Counted from the first letter of the stretch, positions 43,358-54,660 are shown. The stretch: 64,000 nt of DNA from Sphingobium sp. TKS (GCF_001563265.1 NZ_CP005083.1:3537001-3601000), one strand, 5' to 3'. Numbers and translations: made by a program. The notes: a model not told the origin generated them from the sequence alone.

Positions 43358-45397
43358 TTAGAACCGGGCGCGCACCCCACCATAGAACGCCCGCCGCTCG
43401 ACAGGATAAAAGGCGACGCTACCTTCATTCACCAGAGTTGCCGGATTGTCCGGCACATAGCGAACCAGAGCGCTGATATCCCCCACAGCCCGCTCGCCGG
43501 TCAGATTGCGGGCATCGAGGAACAGGGTGACACCCGGCTTCACCTCTGCCTGCGCCCCAAGGTTCAGCGTGGCGTAATCGCCCACCCGTTTCGTGTTGGC
43601 ATAGTCCACCCAGGCACCCTGCGGCAGCCATTCGACCGCCGGCGAGACGCTGAACCGCTCCGTCCCCAGCTTCAGCTCCGCCCGGTAAAAATGGCGCGGC
43701 ACCACCGGCAAGCGGTTATTGCCGAACTGCTCATCGTCGCGGAAGCGGAAATCGCTATATTGATAGACCTGCCGCAGCATCGCCCAGGGCGCCAGCGCAA
43801 GGTCCAGCCCCGCCTCAATCCCCTGATGCCGCGTGCGGCCTGCATTGAAAGTCGCGGCGGGAATAGCGCTGTCGCCCGCGCCATATTGCAACATCTCGCC
43901 ACGAAGATCGGCCCGATAGATGCTGATGTCCCAATGGGCCATGCCAAGCGTCCCACGGGTGCCGATCTCCCCTGTCCATGCCTTTTGCGGCTGAAGGGGG
44001 ACAAAGCCGACGGCCAGCGTATCAAACTGTGTCTGCCCCAATTCGATAAAGCCCGGCAGCTCCACCGACCGGCTATAATTCGCATAGAATTGCACCGTCT
44101 GCGCGGGCTCGAACAACAGCCCGAATTTCGGGGCGAAGGCATCGAACGACGCATCCCCGCTCCTTACCGGGGCGAAACGATTGTCGAGCCGCCGCTCGCC
44201 ATGGGTATAGATGCCGCCCGCGATCAGCCACAGCCCTGCAATCGGTGCGATCCGCGCCTCGCCATAGCTGTTGATCGTCTGCGCCCGCGCCTTCTGATAG
44301 GAGGTCGGCGCGCCGGGCCTGCCGTTCAGATTGACGAACTGCCGGAATTTGCCCTGCCCGAAGCGCGCCTGGCTACCCAGCGTCAATTCGACCGGCAGCC
44401 CGCCCAGATCCCCTGCCAGATCAAGGCTGGCGAAGACGCCGCGATCCTTCGACTTCTGGTCGACGAGCTGATAGATCGGATGGTTGAGCGCCTTGGCATT
44501 ATAATAGACCCCGAAGGCCAGCTCGCCGCCGTCAAGCTGAACCGTGGTGCGGTTCTGCAAGCGGATCGAATCGATATTGCGCGCCTGATCGCCAGCGAAA
44601 TTGCCCTTGGCCGGATGGTTCAGCGCATCGCTTTCATTGAGCGCGCCCGACAGTTTCTGCCGGATCGTTTGCGCGCTGGCGTAGAAGCGCGTCTCCACCC
44701 GGTCATTGAGCTTCAACCCGACATTGCCGTTGAAGCGCAGCGCCTTGCGCCGCCCATGAGCGCGATCGCCATCGGACCGATCGGCGGTGACGGCCGCCCA
44801 GGCATCGCCCCGCTCATCGGCATAGCCGTAGGCCGCCTTGGCCCGCAGCGTATCGAACGACCCGCCATCGACCCGCAGCTCGGCCCCCGGAGCCGTTCGC
44901 CCGGTCGGCGTCACCGCATTGATCGCCCCGCCCAGCGTCGACCCGCCTCGCCGCAGCGCATTGCCGCCGCGATAAACCTCCAGATGCTGGAAGATCTGCG
45001 GGTCCAGCTCCTGAAAATCGCCATTGTCGTCGGCCATGTTGATGGGGATGCCGTCCTGCAACAGCGTCAGCCCGCGCATATGATAGCCACGCGACAGGCC
45101 GGACCCGCGAATGGAAATCCGCACCTCCTGCCCGAAGCGCGGCTGGGTATAGACGCCGGGCGAAAAGCTCAGCGCATCGCGCAGGGAAACGGCCAGCTTG
45201 TCTTCGAAATCCTCGGCGGACACGACATCGATCCCGCCGGGCGTGCGGGCGACTTTCGCCGCGGCCTCCTCGACCACGGGGCTGGCGGTGACGATGATCC
45301 GGCTTTGCTCGGCCACCTCATCGGCCAGAGCGGGAGAAGATAGCGAGCAGGCAAGCGCACACAGCGAAACGCCGCGCGAAATGGAAAAAACGGACAT
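43358..45397 (-). CDS. TonB-dependent receptor (possible metal/copper uptake)
   Basis: 679 residues: signal peptide 1-25 (cut after SPALA), plug with LRDALSFSPGVYTQPRFGQ and ISIRGSGLSRGYHMRGLTLL, barrel ending YGGVRARF with a terminal Phe. The plug resembles the FecA/OprC-like group more than the siderophore class. The next gene upstream is DUF2946, which often travels with copper receptors, so copper or another metal is a reasonable guess. Ribosome site taaggt. Confidence 0.88.
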   Translation of the reverse strand: MSVFSISRGVSLCALACSLSSPALADEVAEQSRIIVTASPVVEEAAAKVARTPGGIDVVSAEDFEDKLAVSLRDALSFSPGVYTQPRFGQEVRISIRGSGLSRGYHMRGLTLLQDGIPINMADDNGDFQELDPQIFQHLEVYRGGNALRRGGSTLGGAINAVTPTGRTAPGAELRVDGGSFDTLRAKAAYGYADERGDAWAAVTADRSDGDRAHGRRKALRFNGNVGLKLNDRVETRFYASAQTIRQKLSGALNESDALNHPAKGNFAGDQARNIDSIRLQNRTTVQLDGGELAFGVYYNAKALNHPIYQLVDQKSKDRGVFASLDLAGDLGGLPVELTLGSQARFGQGKFRQFVNLNGRPGAPTSYQKARAQTINSYGEARIAPIAGLWLIAGGIYTHGERRLDNRFAPVRSGDASFDAFAPKFGLLFEPAQTVQFYANYSRSVELPGFIELGQTQFDTLAVGFVPLQPQKAWTGEIGTRGTLGMAHWDISIYRADLRGEMLQYGAGDSAIPAATFNAGRTRHQGIEAGLDLALAPWAMLRQVYQYSDFRFRDDEQFGNNRLPVVPRHFYRAELKLGTERFSVSPAVEWLPQGAWVDYANTKRVGDYATLNLGAQAEVKPGVTLFLDARNLTGERAVGDISALVRYVPDNPATLVNEGSVAFYPVERRAFYGGVRARF

Positions 45398-45438
45398 GAA
45401 AAAACAACCTTACTGAAAAAGCACGAGAAACAGCGGAT

Positions 45439-45846
45439 TCAGAAGGTGGCGGGCGGTCCCGAAGAAGGCGGCGGCGGTGCGGCCAGCCGCGCGATCAGCC
45501 CGGTCTTGAGCGCGAAGGCGATCGGCCCGAAGCCAAGCTGCCAGACCGGCAGCGGCAGATCGGCCAGCGCGAGCGGCGGCACCACCGGCTGAACGGACGC
45601 GGCAAAGGGGCAATGCTGCTGCCCCGCCATGCCGTCATCCGGCGCGTGATCCTTGGCGGGAGCCTGCCCCCGGTCGACCACGATATTGACCGCGCCCTGC
45701 CCCGTGCAAAGCGTCACCACGACGCCCCGATCGGTCCGCACCGGCATGAAGCCCGAGGGCGCAACAAGCTGAATCGCCAGCACGAGCAGAGCCAGCGCGG
45801 CCAGCAGGCCTTTCGCCAATTCCGATCGTCTGACTGCCCCCATCAT
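45439..45846 (-). CDS. DUF2946 family membrane-associated protein
   Basis: 135 residues. N-terminal membrane segment about 10-28 (LLAALALLVLAIQLVAP), GFMPVRTDRGVVVTLCTG block, and a QHCPFA motif, then a second hydrophobic stretch with Pro-rich tail. Diagnostic of DUF2946. The Cys and His could bind metal. Located 41 bp upstream of a TonB-dependent receptor on the same strand, so probably one operon. Confidence 0.8.
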   Translation of the reverse strand: MMGAVRRSELAKGLLAALALLVLAIQLVAPSGFMPVRTDRGVVVTLCTGQGAVNIVVDRGQAPAKDHAPDDGMAGQQHCPFAASVQPVVPPLALADLPLPVWQLGFGPIAFALKTGLIARLAAPPPPSSGPPATF

Positions 45847-45916
45847 GGCGCCAAGCCCTAGCGGCGACGGCCCGCCCTGTCACTAGGACAAAAGGGCCAC
45901 GGGCCGCACACTCACC

Positions 45917-45931
45917 TTGACGTAAACGTAA
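45917..45931 (+). promoter_or_regulatory. Operator/promoter of the MerR - acyl-CoA dehydrogenase pair
   Basis: TTGACGTAAACGTAA, 22 bp before the MerR start. The dyad ACGTaaACGT sits on a TTGACG -35-like element, the layout expected of an autoregulated MerR-family gene such as LiuR-type regulators. Confidence 0.45.
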
Positions 45932-45952
45932 GGCAGCGTTACATCACCCGGC

Positions 45953-46360
45953 ATGGACAAACGCACCAGCATCGCCGGCATCGAACTCCCCGATCACAGC
46001 GACCGGCAATCTTACACCATCACCGACCTGTCCGAGGAGTTCGGCGTCACCGCCCGCGCCCTGCGCTTCTACGAGGATGAAGGGCTGATCGCGCCGGAAC
46101 GGCAAGGCCTGGCCCGCATCTATTCGCGCCGCGACCGCGCCCGGCTGGCGTGGATATTGCGCGGCAAGCGGGTGGGCTTCAGCCTGTCCGACATTCGCGA
46201 GATGATCGACCTCTACGATGCCGACGAGGGACATGAGGAGCAGCGCCGCGTCACCATCGCCAAGTGCAAGGCGCGCATCGACCTTCTGACCCGCCAGAAA
46301 GACGATATCGATGCCGCCATCGCGGAACTCTCCCAGTTCGTGACCGTCCTCGACAGATAA
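45953..46360 (+). CDS. MerR-family transcriptional regulator
   Basis: 135 residues. Winged helix-turn-helix: YTITDLSEEFGVTARALRFY, EDEGLIAPERQG, then a coiled dimerisation helix (RIDLLTRQKDDIDAAIAEL). No Cys cluster for metals, so it is the type that controls acyl-CoA degradation (LiuR-like), in keeping with the acyl-CoA dehydrogenase 36 bp downstream. Divergent from DUF2946, with a 106-bp shared gap. Confidence 0.88.
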   Translation: MDKRTSIAGIELPDHSDRQSYTITDLSEEFGVTARALRFYEDEGLIAPERQGLARIYSRRDRARLAWILRGKRVGFSLSDIREMIDLYDADEGHEEQRRVTIAKCKARIDLLTRQKDDIDAAIAELSQFVTVLDR

Positions 46361-46396
46361 TCCCCCTCACCAGAACAGAATCGTCCGGAGAAGATC

Positions 46397-48199
46397 ATGC
46401 CCAGCTATACCGCCCCCGTCCGCGACACCCGCTTCGTGCTCGACCATGTGCTGGGGCTGGACCGCTACACCAATCTGCCCGGTTTCGAAAATGCGACCGC
46501 GGATCTGGTCGAGGCGATCCTGACCGAAGGCGGCAAGATCGCCGCCGAAGTCCTCTTCCCCTTGAACGCCGTGGGCGACAAGGAAGGCTGCACCCGCCAC
46601 CCGGACGGCAGCGTCACCACGCCGACCGGCTTCAAGGCGGCCTATGACGCCTATGTCGAGGGCGGCTGGACCACGCTGCATGCGCCGGTCGAATATGGCG
46701 GGCAGGGTCTGCCCCATGTCGTGGCGACGGCGGTCAGCGAATATATACTCTCGGCCAACCACAGCTTCGAAATGTATCATGGCCTGACCAGCGGGGCCGT
46801 GGCCGCCCTGATCGCCAAGGGCAGCGAAGAGCAGAAGCAGACTTACCTCCCCAATATGGTGTCGGGCCGATGGACCGGGACGATGAACCTGACGGAACCG
46901 CATTGTGGCACCGATCTCGGCCTCATCAAGACCAAGGCCGTACCCCAGCAGGACGGCAGCTTCACGATCAGCGGGACCAAGATCTTCATTTCGGCGGGCG
47001 AGCATGACCTGGCGGAAAACATCATCCACCTCGTCCTTGCCAAGACTCCCGACGCGCCGGAGGGCAGCAAGGGAATCTCGCTGTTCGTCGTCTCGAAATT
47101 CCTCGTGAAGGAGGATGGATCGCTGGGTGAACGCAATGCGGTTTCCTGCGGCTCGCTGGAACATAAGATGGGCATTCACGGCAATGCCACCTGCGTCATG
47201 AACTATGACGGCGCGACCGGCTGGCTGGTGGGCGAGGAGAATAAGGGTCTGGCCGCCATGTTCATCATGATGAACGCGGCGCGGCTGGGGGTTGGTCTCC
47301 AGGGTCTGGGCCAAGCGGAAATCGCCTATCAGAACGCCGCCGCCTATGCGCATGACCGGCGCCAGGGCCGGGCGCTGACCGGCCCCAAGGAGCCGGAGGA
47401 AAAGGCCGACACCCTGTTCGTCCACCCCGATGTGCGCCGGATGTTGATGGAGGGCAAGGCGCTGACCGAAGGGCTGCGCGCGCTGATGCTCTGGGGCGCG
47501 CTTCAGGTCGACCTCTCCCACCATGCCGCCACGGAAGAAGAACGTCAGGCGGCCGACGACCTCGTCCAACTGCTGACCCCGGTGATCAAGGGCTATGGCA
47601 CGGACAAGGGCTTCGATGTCGCCGTGACGGCGCAGCAGGTGTTCGGCGGTCATGGCTACATCTGGGAAAATGGCGTCGAACAATATGTCCGCGACGCCCG
47701 CATCGCCCAGATTTACGAGGGCACCAACGGCATACAGGCGATGGACCTTGTCGGGCGCAAGCTGCCCATGAACGGCGGCCGGGCGCTCCAGGCCTTCCTC
47801 AAGATCATCGCGGATGAGGTGGCGGCAGCCAAGGCCGACGAAAAGCTCGCACCCCTGGCCGAAGCGCTGGAAAAGGCGAGCGGCCAGCTTGGCGCCGCGA
47901 CCATGTGGTTGATGCAGAATGCAATGAAGAATCCTGACAATGCCGGGGCGGGCGCGGTGCACTATATGCACATATTGGGGATCGTCGCGACGGGCCTGAT
48001 GTGGCTGCGCATGGCCAGGGCGGCTACGGCCCAGATCGCGGCAGGCTCGGAGGATGCCAAATTCCATGAAGCCAAGCTGGTGACGGCCCGCTTCTTTGCG
48101 GAACGCATCATGCCCGACGCCGGCGCGCTCCGCCGCAAGATCGAGGGCGGCGCGGACAGCCTGATGGCGCTGGATCCGGAGATGTTCCTGGCGGCTTGA
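46397..48199 (+). CDS. Acyl-CoA dehydrogenase (long, DmdC-type)
   Basis: 600 residues, longer than the usual ~380 because of N- and C-terminal extensions, as in the DmdC (3-methylmercaptopropionyl-CoA dehydrogenase) type. FAD/substrate blocks: [19 protein letters not shown], then [13 protein letters not shown], and [41 protein letters not shown]. Removes two hydrogens from an acyl-CoA; chain specificity is unknown. Ribosome site ggagaag. Ends at a strong terminator (48218-48255). Confidence 0.9.
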   Translation: MPSYTAPVRDTRFVLDHVLGLDRYTNLPGFENATADLVEAILTEGGKIAAEVLFPLNAVGDKEGCTRHPDGSVTTPTGFKAAYDAYVEGGWTTLHAPVEYGGQGLPHVVATAVSEYILSANHSFEMYHGLTSGAVAALIAKGSEEQKQTYLPNMVSGRWTGTMNLTEPHCGTDLGLIKTKAVPQQDGSFTISGTKIFISAGEHDLAENIIHLVLAKTPDAPEGSKGISLFVVSKFLVKEDGSLGERNAVSCGSLEHKMGIHGNATCVMNYDGATGWLVGEENKGLAAMFIMMNAARLGVGLQGLGQAEIAYQNAAAYAHDRRQGRALTGPKEPEEKADTLFVHPDVRRMLMEGKALTEGLRALMLWGALQVDLSHHAATEEERQAADDLVQLLTPVIKGYGTDKGFDVAVTAQQVFGGHGYIWENGVEQYVRDARIAQIYEGTNGIQAMDLVGRKLPMNGGRALQAFLKIIADEVAAAKADEKLAPLAEALEKASGQLGAATMWLMQNAMKNPDNAGAGAVHYMHILGIVATGLMWLRMARAATAQIAAGSEDAKFHEAKLVTARFFAERIMPDAGALRRKIEGGADSLMALDPEMFLAA

Positions 48200-48217
48200 A
48201 GCGTCGCGGGATGCAAG

Positions 48218-48255
48218 ACGCTCCGCTCGGCCAGCCGCAGCGGAGCGTTCTTTTT
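48218..48255 (+). terminator. Terminator after the acyl-CoA dehydrogenase
   Basis: Perfect 10-bp stem ACGCTCCGCT/AGCGGAGCGT (48218-48227 with 48239-48248), 11-base loop, then TCTTTTT. Confidence 0.9.
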
Positions 48256-48303
48256 CCGGGCCGCCAAAGAGCGGGAATTGGGTGAATTCCTACCATTTAA
48301 ATC

Positions 48304-48384
48304 CGTCATCCCAGCGCAAGCTGGGATCTCAGGCGAGAGGGCACAGCCTAGACTCACGAGATCCCAGCTTGCGCTGGGATGACG
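48304..48384. repeat. REP doublet B (perfect inverted pair)
   Basis: Two identical 26-bp arms in opposite orientation (48304-48329 and 48359-48384), each folding as ATCCCAGC-GCAA-GCTGGGAT; 29-bp spacer. Between the terminator and the permease gene. Confidence 0.85.
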
Positions 48385-48498
48385 AATGTTATCGATGTCC
48401 GCCTCTGGCCATTCGCAGCCATCGCCCTTGGCTCTTCGTTTCGCCTCCCCCTCCATGCCCCATTGCACCCAGCGCCGCATAAGCCCATCAAACGGCAC

Positions 48499-49791
48499 AT
48501 GATCCAGCCAGCCACGGCCCCTCCCTCCACCAGCCGCACGTTGGGCCTTGCCGCCTGCATCGCGCTGGTCATGGGCAATATGATCGGCTCCGGCGTGTTC
48601 CTGCTCCCCGCCTCGCTCGCGCCCTTCGGCTGGGATGCGGTGGCGGGATGGGTGTTCACCATCGCCGGATCGCTCATCCTCGCCTATGTCATCGCGCGGC
48701 TGACGGTGCTGATGCCCGATGCCGGCGGCACAGCGCAGTTCATCACCCGCGCCTATGGGCCGCTCGCCGGTTTCGCGATCGGCTGGATCTACTGGATTTC
48801 GGTGATCTTCACCAATGTCACCATCGCGGTCGCCGCCACCGCCAATCTCAGCAGCATCCTGCCCGCGCTCAACCGCCCCGGCATGGGGGCGCTCGTCTCG
48901 ATCGCCTTTCTTTGGCTAACCACCGGCATCAACCTGATCGGTGCGCGGGCCGCGGGCGTGACTCAACTCGCCACCACCGCGATCAAGCTGATACCGATCA
49001 TCCTGGTCTTCCTCCTGCTCGCCCTGATGCTGGGCAGCGGCAAGGCGGAGGTCGCGCCCTTTCCCGCCCAAGGCTTCACCAGCGCCGGCATCACCGCCTC
49101 GGCGGCGTTGACGCTCTGGGCGCTATTGGGCTTCGAATCCGCCAGCGTCGCCGCCGACAAGGTGCGCGATCCCGCCCGGACCATCCCCCGCGCCACGCTG
49201 ATCGGCACGGCGGTGACGGGCCTTATCTATCTGCTGGTTTGCTCCGGCATAGCGCTCACCCTGCCCGCGGCGGAAAGTCAGTCAGGCTCGCCCTTCGCCG
49301 CCTTCGTCGCTCATTATTGGTCGCCCGGCCCGGCGCATTTCATCGCCGCCTTCGCCACGATCAGTTGTCTTGGCGCGCTCAACGGCTGGACACTGCTGCA
49401 AGGCGAAGTGCCGCTCGCCATGGCGCGGGGCGGCGAATTGCCGTGCTGGCTGGCCGGGACCAACCGCCAAGGCACCCCAGTCCGCGCACTGCTGCTGTCC
49501 TGCGTGCTGGGAACATTGATGCTGATCGCCAACAGCCTGCAAGGACTGGTCGCGCTGTTCACTGCCATGGCGCTGCTGTCGACATCGGCCACGCTCTGGC
49601 TGTATGTCGGCTGCGCCCTGGCGGCGTTGCGGTTCCGGCTGGTGGTGCTGGCGGCGCTGGTGGGGCTGGCTTATGCGCTCTGGACGCTCTGGGGCGCGGG
49701 ATTGGTGCCGAGCGGGGCGAGTTTTCTGCTGATGGCGGGGGGTTTTCCCTTCTACGCCTGGGCGAGATGGGAAGCGAAGAAAACAGCCTAA
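48499..49791 (+). CDS. APC-family amino-acid permease
   Basis: 430 residues from MIQPATAPP, about 12 membrane segments. The first helix (LVMGNMIGSGVFLLPASLAP) carries the APC substrate/Na+ region, and TM6 ALLGFESASVAADKVRDPART is typical of the AdiC/PotE branch, so an antiporter or uniporter for an amino acid or its decarboxylated form is likely. The ribosome site is weak. An upstream frame (from 48379) lies in the repeat and is not used. Ends 33 bp from the convergent dnaJ. Confidence 0.88.
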   Translation: MIQPATAPPSTSRTLGLAACIALVMGNMIGSGVFLLPASLAPFGWDAVAGWVFTIAGSLILAYVIARLTVLMPDAGGTAQFITRAYGPLAGFAIGWIYWISVIFTNVTIAVAATANLSSILPALNRPGMGALVSIAFLWLTTGINLIGARAAGVTQLATTAIKLIPIILVFLLLALMLGSGKAEVAPFPAQGFTSAGITASAALTLWALLGFESASVAADKVRDPARTIPRATLIGTAVTGLIYLLVCSGIALTLPAAESQSGSPFAAFVAHYWSPGPAHFIAAFATISCLGALNGWTLLQGEVPLAMARGGELPCWLAGTNRQGTPVRALLLSCVLGTLMLIANSLQGLVALFTAMALLSTSATLWLYVGCALAALRFRLVVLAALVGLAYALWTLWGAGLVPSGASFLLMAGGFPFYAWARWEAKKTA

Positions 49792-49823
49792 CTATGCGAT
49801 CCGCGCTCCCGCCCCCAGGAGCC

Positions 49824-50960
49824 TCAATCCCCCCACATTTCCTTGAGCTTGCTGAAAAATCCGGTCGACTGCGGGCATTCCTCGCCGGTTTCCGTCTCGC
49901 GGAAGGCTTCCAGCAATTCCCGCTGCTTCGCAGTCAATCTGGTCGGGGTTTCTACATCGACCTGAATCACCAGATCGCCCTGCCCCCGCCCGTTGAGCAC
50001 GGGCATGCCCGCCCCACGCTGGCGGATCTGCTTGCCTGACTGAATACCGCTCGGGATCTTGATTTCATGCCGCTGGCCGTCGAGACCCGGCACTTCGATC
50101 ACGCCTCCCAACGCCGCCGTGGTGATGCTGACCGGCGCGCGGGCAAACAGGGTCGTCCCGTCCCGCTCGAAGATCGAGTGCCGCTTCACATGCAGGAAAA
50201 TATAGAGATCGCCCGCAGGCGCCCCGCGCGCGCCCGCCTCGCCCTCGCCCGACAGGCGGATGCGCGTGCCTTCATCGACACCGGCGGGGATGCTGACGGA
50301 AAGCGTCTTGGGCTTGTCCACCCGCCCTTCGCCCCGGCACGAACGGCAGGGGCTTTCAATCACCTGTCCCGCGCCATGGCAGGACGGACAGGTCCGCTCG
50401 ACCACGAAAAAGCCCTGCTGCGCCCGCACCTGGCCATGACCATGACAGGTGCCGCAGCCCTTGACGCCCGTCCCCGGCTGCGCGCCGGAACCGTCGCAGC
50501 TTTCGCAGGCCGCCGAAACCTCGATCTCGATCTCGGTCTTCTTGCCATGATAGGCATCGTCCAGCGTGATCTCCAGGTCATAGCGCAGGTCCGCCCCGCG
50601 CCGCTGGGCCTGTCGTCCGCCGCCGCCGAAACCGCCTGCGGCCTGACCGAAAATCGTCTCGAAAATATCGCCCAGATCGGAAAAACCGCCCGCGCCGCCG
50701 CGTCCGCCGCCAAAGCCGCCCGGACCGCCATTCTGGAACGCCGCATGACCGAAACGGTCATAGGCCGCGCGCTTCTGCGGGTCTTTCAGGCACTCATAGG
50801 CTTCGGAAACGGCCTTGAACTTGGCCTCGCTGTCAGTGCAGCCCCCGGTCTTGTCCGGGTGATATTTCATCGCCAGCTTGCGATAGGCGCTCTTGATAGC
50901 CCCGGCATCCGCCGTGCGTTCGACTTCAAGCAGTTCGTAATAATCGATTTCGGTGCTCAT
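49824..50960 (-). CDS. dnaJ: Chaperone DnaJ
   Basis: 378 residues. J-domain with HPD at 34-36, Gly/Phe-rich linker (GGPGGFGGGRGGAGGF), four CxxCxGxG zinc repeats (CESCDGSG, CGTCHGHG, CPSCHGAG, CRSCRGEG), and the C-terminal substrate domain. Co-chaperone that loads clients on DnaK and stimulates its ATPase. The gene is 63 bp after dnaK. Confidence 0.96.
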   Translation of the reverse strand: MSTEIDYYELLEVERTADAGAIKSAYRKLAMKYHPDKTGGCTDSEAKFKAVSEAYECLKDPQKRAAYDRFGHAAFQNGGPGGFGGGRGGAGGFSDLGDIFETIFGQAAGGFGGGGRQAQRRGADLRYDLEITLDDAYHGKKTEIEIEVSAACESCDGSGAQPGTGVKGCGTCHGHGQVRAQQGFFVVERTCPSCHGAGQVIESPCRSCRGEGRVDKPKTLSVSIPAGVDEGTRIRLSGEGEAGARGAPAGDLYIFLHVKRHSIFERDGTTLFARAPVSITTAALGGVIEVPGLDGQRHEIKIPSGIQSGKQIRQRGAGMPVLNGRGQGDLVIQVDVETPTRLTAKQRELLEAFRETETGEECPQSTGFFSKLKEMWGD

Positions 50961-50977
50961 TTCGCCCCCGGCGTCCC

Positions 50978-51012
50978 TGCCCCATCATGACCACAGCAGC
51001 CATGACGGGGCA
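50978..51012 (-). other. Hairpin between dnaK and dnaJ
   Basis: On the minus strand TGCCCCgTCATG pairs with CATGAtGGGGCA: 12-bp stem with one G-U pair, 11-base loop, no T-tract. Position and shape fit a processing or partial attenuation site that would lower dnaJ relative to dnaK. Inferred. Confidence 0.5.
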
Positions 51013-51023
51013 AGCACATCAGC

Positions 51024-52922
<1,899 letters not shown>

Positions 52923-53010
52923 CTTGTCCTCTTTGAACCCCAAATCACATTCAGCGGTTGACGGCCCCATACCTCACGAAAGCGCCAAGGCAAGGCCGTT
53001 TGCGAAAGGG

Positions 53011-53038
53011 ATATAGGCGCGCTTTCGCTTGGCACAAG
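53011..53038 (-). promoter_or_regulatory. Heat-shock (sigma-32 type) promoter candidate for dnaKJ
   Basis: On the minus strand CTTGTG (53033-53038), 16 bp, CTATAT (53011-53016). Alphaproteobacterial RpoH promoters have CTTG-N17/18-CYTATNT. About 89 bp before the dnaK ATG. Confidence 0.5.
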
Positions 53039-53098
53039 AAGCTGCCAGCATTAGCTAGTCAATCGACCGGAAACGAGACAGTCACGAAGGCCTTCCCC

Positions 53099-53566
53099 AT
53101 GCGCGCTTATTTCTCCCTTATCACCCTCGCTCCCCTTGCCCTGTCGGCCTGCGGCGATCCAGCGCCCACCTATGTCGATCAGGCCTGGGTGCGTCTCAGC
53201 CCCAATAAGGACACCCCCTCGTCCGGTTATTTCGTCGCCCATGGTGGCGATGCGGACACGGCCCTGCGCGGCGTGCTGACCGACTATGCCCTGAAGGTGG
53301 AGATGCATGAGAGCATGAGCGAGGGCGGGAAGATGACGATGAAGCCGCTCGACAGCGTCCCCATCCCCGCCAAGTCGAAGGTCGCCTTCGCGCCCGGCGG
53401 CAAGCATCTGATGCTCTGGGGCGTGAACGACACGGCGATCAGCCGGGGCAAGATGACGCTGACCTTCCTGCTCGCCAATGGCGACCGCCTGCTGGTCGAC
53501 GCGATGATCCAGAAGCCCGGCGCGGCCACCCCTGCACACAAGCCAGAGGAGCATAAGGCGCATTGA
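53099..53566 (+). CDS. Periplasmic copper chaperone PCu(A)C
   Basis: 155 residues. Lipoprotein signal with lipobox LSAC (Cys18). The PCu(A)C signature H-X10-M-X21-H-X-M is exact: His70, Met81, His103, Met105. This family carries Cu(I) to the CuA site of cytochrome c oxidase in the periplasm. A frame upstream to 52958 is unsupported. The next gene overlaps its stop (TTGA). Confidence 0.92.
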   Translation: MRAYFSLITLAPLALSACGDPAPTYVDQAWVRLSPNKDTPSSGYFVAHGGDADTALRGVLTDYALKVEMHESMSEGGKMTMKPLDSVPIPAKSKVAFAPGGKHLMLWGVNDTAISRGKMTLTFLLANGDRLLVDAMIQKPGAATPAHKPEEHKAH

Positions 53567-54027
53567 CCGGCCGGCCGCTGACGGCGGCGGAAACCGCCCT
53601 GGCCCGCTCGATCTTCGCAGATGCGATCGATTATGACCGGGTGCGGGTACATAACCGCAAATGGTGGCTCTTCCAGCCCCGGCAAGTCACCATGTCGCCC
53701 GATGGCGACCTCTGGTTCCATCCGGCTGGCGGTCTGTTCTGCGCGGATTTCTGCGACAGCCCGCTGCATATCCAGGGGCATTTCATCCATGAGATGACCC
53801 ATGTCTGGCAGGCGCAGCGGGGCGGCAAATGGTATCTGCCGCTGATGCGCCACCCCTTCTGCCGCTACGGCTATGAGATCGTGCCGGGGCGGCCCTTCCA
53901 CCGTTATGGGTTGGAACAGCAGGCGGAAATCGCGCGCCATGCCTTTCTGCTGCGGCAAGGGGTTCGCGTGGATGGCAAGCCGCCCTTGCCGGTCTATGAG
54001 GCGCTGCTGCCCTTCACGACGGTTTAG
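53563..54027 (+). CDS. Vgr-related HExxH protein
   Basis: 154 residues, TTG start overlapping the copper-chaperone stop (TTGA), gaggag 14 bases upstream. It contains HEMTH at 76-80, a zinc-metallopeptidase HExxH motif, and a downstream Glu-rich helix (YGLEQQAEIARHAF) that could supply the third ligand. In sphingomonad annotation this protein is often called 'vgr related', but it has no spike domain. Cys60 and Cys64 sit near the site. Function unknown; coupling to a copper chaperone suggests a metal or envelope role. Confidence 0.75.
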   Translation: MTGRPLTAAETALARSIFADAIDYDRVRVHNRKWWLFQPRQVTMSPDGDLWFHPAGGLFCADFCDSPLHIQGHFIHEMTHVWQAQRGGKWYLPLMRHPFCRYGYEIVPGRPFHRYGLEQQAEIARHAFLLRQGVRVDGKPPLPVYEALLPFTTV

Positions 54028-54072
54028 GGTGGATAAGGGACGTTCTGTTTCGCGCTGTTTTCTTGAAGTACA

Positions 54073-54161
54073 CCGTGTTCCTGCGAAGGCAGGAGCCCAG
54101 TTCCTACGGTGCGATGATCCACAAGCGGCGGAACTGGGTTCCTGCCTTCGCAGGAACACGG
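54073..54161. repeat. REP doublet C (inverted hairpin pair)
   Basis: Two 32-bp arms (54073-54104 and 54130-54161), one mismatch, 25-bp spacer; each folds as TTCCTGC-GAAG-GCAGGA(A). The stem differs from doublet A by compensating changes (CCTGC/GCAGG instead of CCCGC/GCGGG). Confidence 0.85.
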
Positions 54162-54276
54162 ATCAATCAATGGCAGCTAATGGCCAAAACCCGCCACCAT
54201 TTCCCTCATCTTAACTGCACCGCCCCCACGCCTGGCACGCCTGTTCCCCCGCGCCATCCTGTGCCATGATCGCGGG

Positions 54277-54633
54277 ATGATGCGCGCGCCCACCGCCCTT
54301 CTGCCTCTCGTTGCCTTCCTGGCCAGCCCTGCATGGGCGCAGAACCCCGAACGCGTGGGCCATTATTATCTGCGCGGGGTGATGGAGACAGGCTCTGAAC
54401 TGATGCTCCATCCGGACGGCCGTTTTCAATGGTATCTGGTCTATGGCGCGCTCGACCTCTTCGCGGAGGGCAAATGGAACGAGAAGGACGGCACCGTCAT
54501 CCTCACCGCCGAAAAGACCAAGGATGTGCCCGAACCCGGCTTCCAGACCCTCGCTTTGACCATCAAGGACAAGGCGCTGGTGCCGCCGGACGGGCATGGC
54601 GCCTATGTCCGTCCTGCCGACGACAAGGATTGA
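54277..54633 (+). CDS. Small exported protein, unknown
   Basis: 118 residues: signal peptide 1-21 (cut after SPAWA), then about 97 residues of apparent beta structure (GHYYLRGVMETGSELMLHPD, FQWYLVYGALDLFAEGKWN, DGTVILTAEKT). No family recognised. One gene only; ends 27 bp from the convergent LD-carboxypeptidase. Confidence 0.68.
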   Translation: MMRAPTALLPLVAFLASPAWAQNPERVGHYYLRGVMETGSELMLHPDGRFQWYLVYGALDLFAEGKWNEKDGTVILTAEKTKDVPEPGFQTLALTIKDKALVPPDGHGAYVRPADDKD

Positions 54634-54660
54634 ACCGCTACCGCCTCTGAGCGATCGGCT

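Noticed and set aside
43058..45343. Open frame of 761 codons opposite the fourth receptor and FAD gene
   Set aside because: Covers two genuine genes on the other strand; no family features.
48648..50039. 463-codon frame overlapping the APC permease in another frame
   Set aside because: His/Arg-rich shadow of the permease; membrane segments occur only in the permease frame.
53563..54027. Type VI secretion spike (from the 'vgr related' name)
   Set aside because: Only 154 residues with an HExxH motif; no VgrG/gp27/gp5 features and no T6SS genes.
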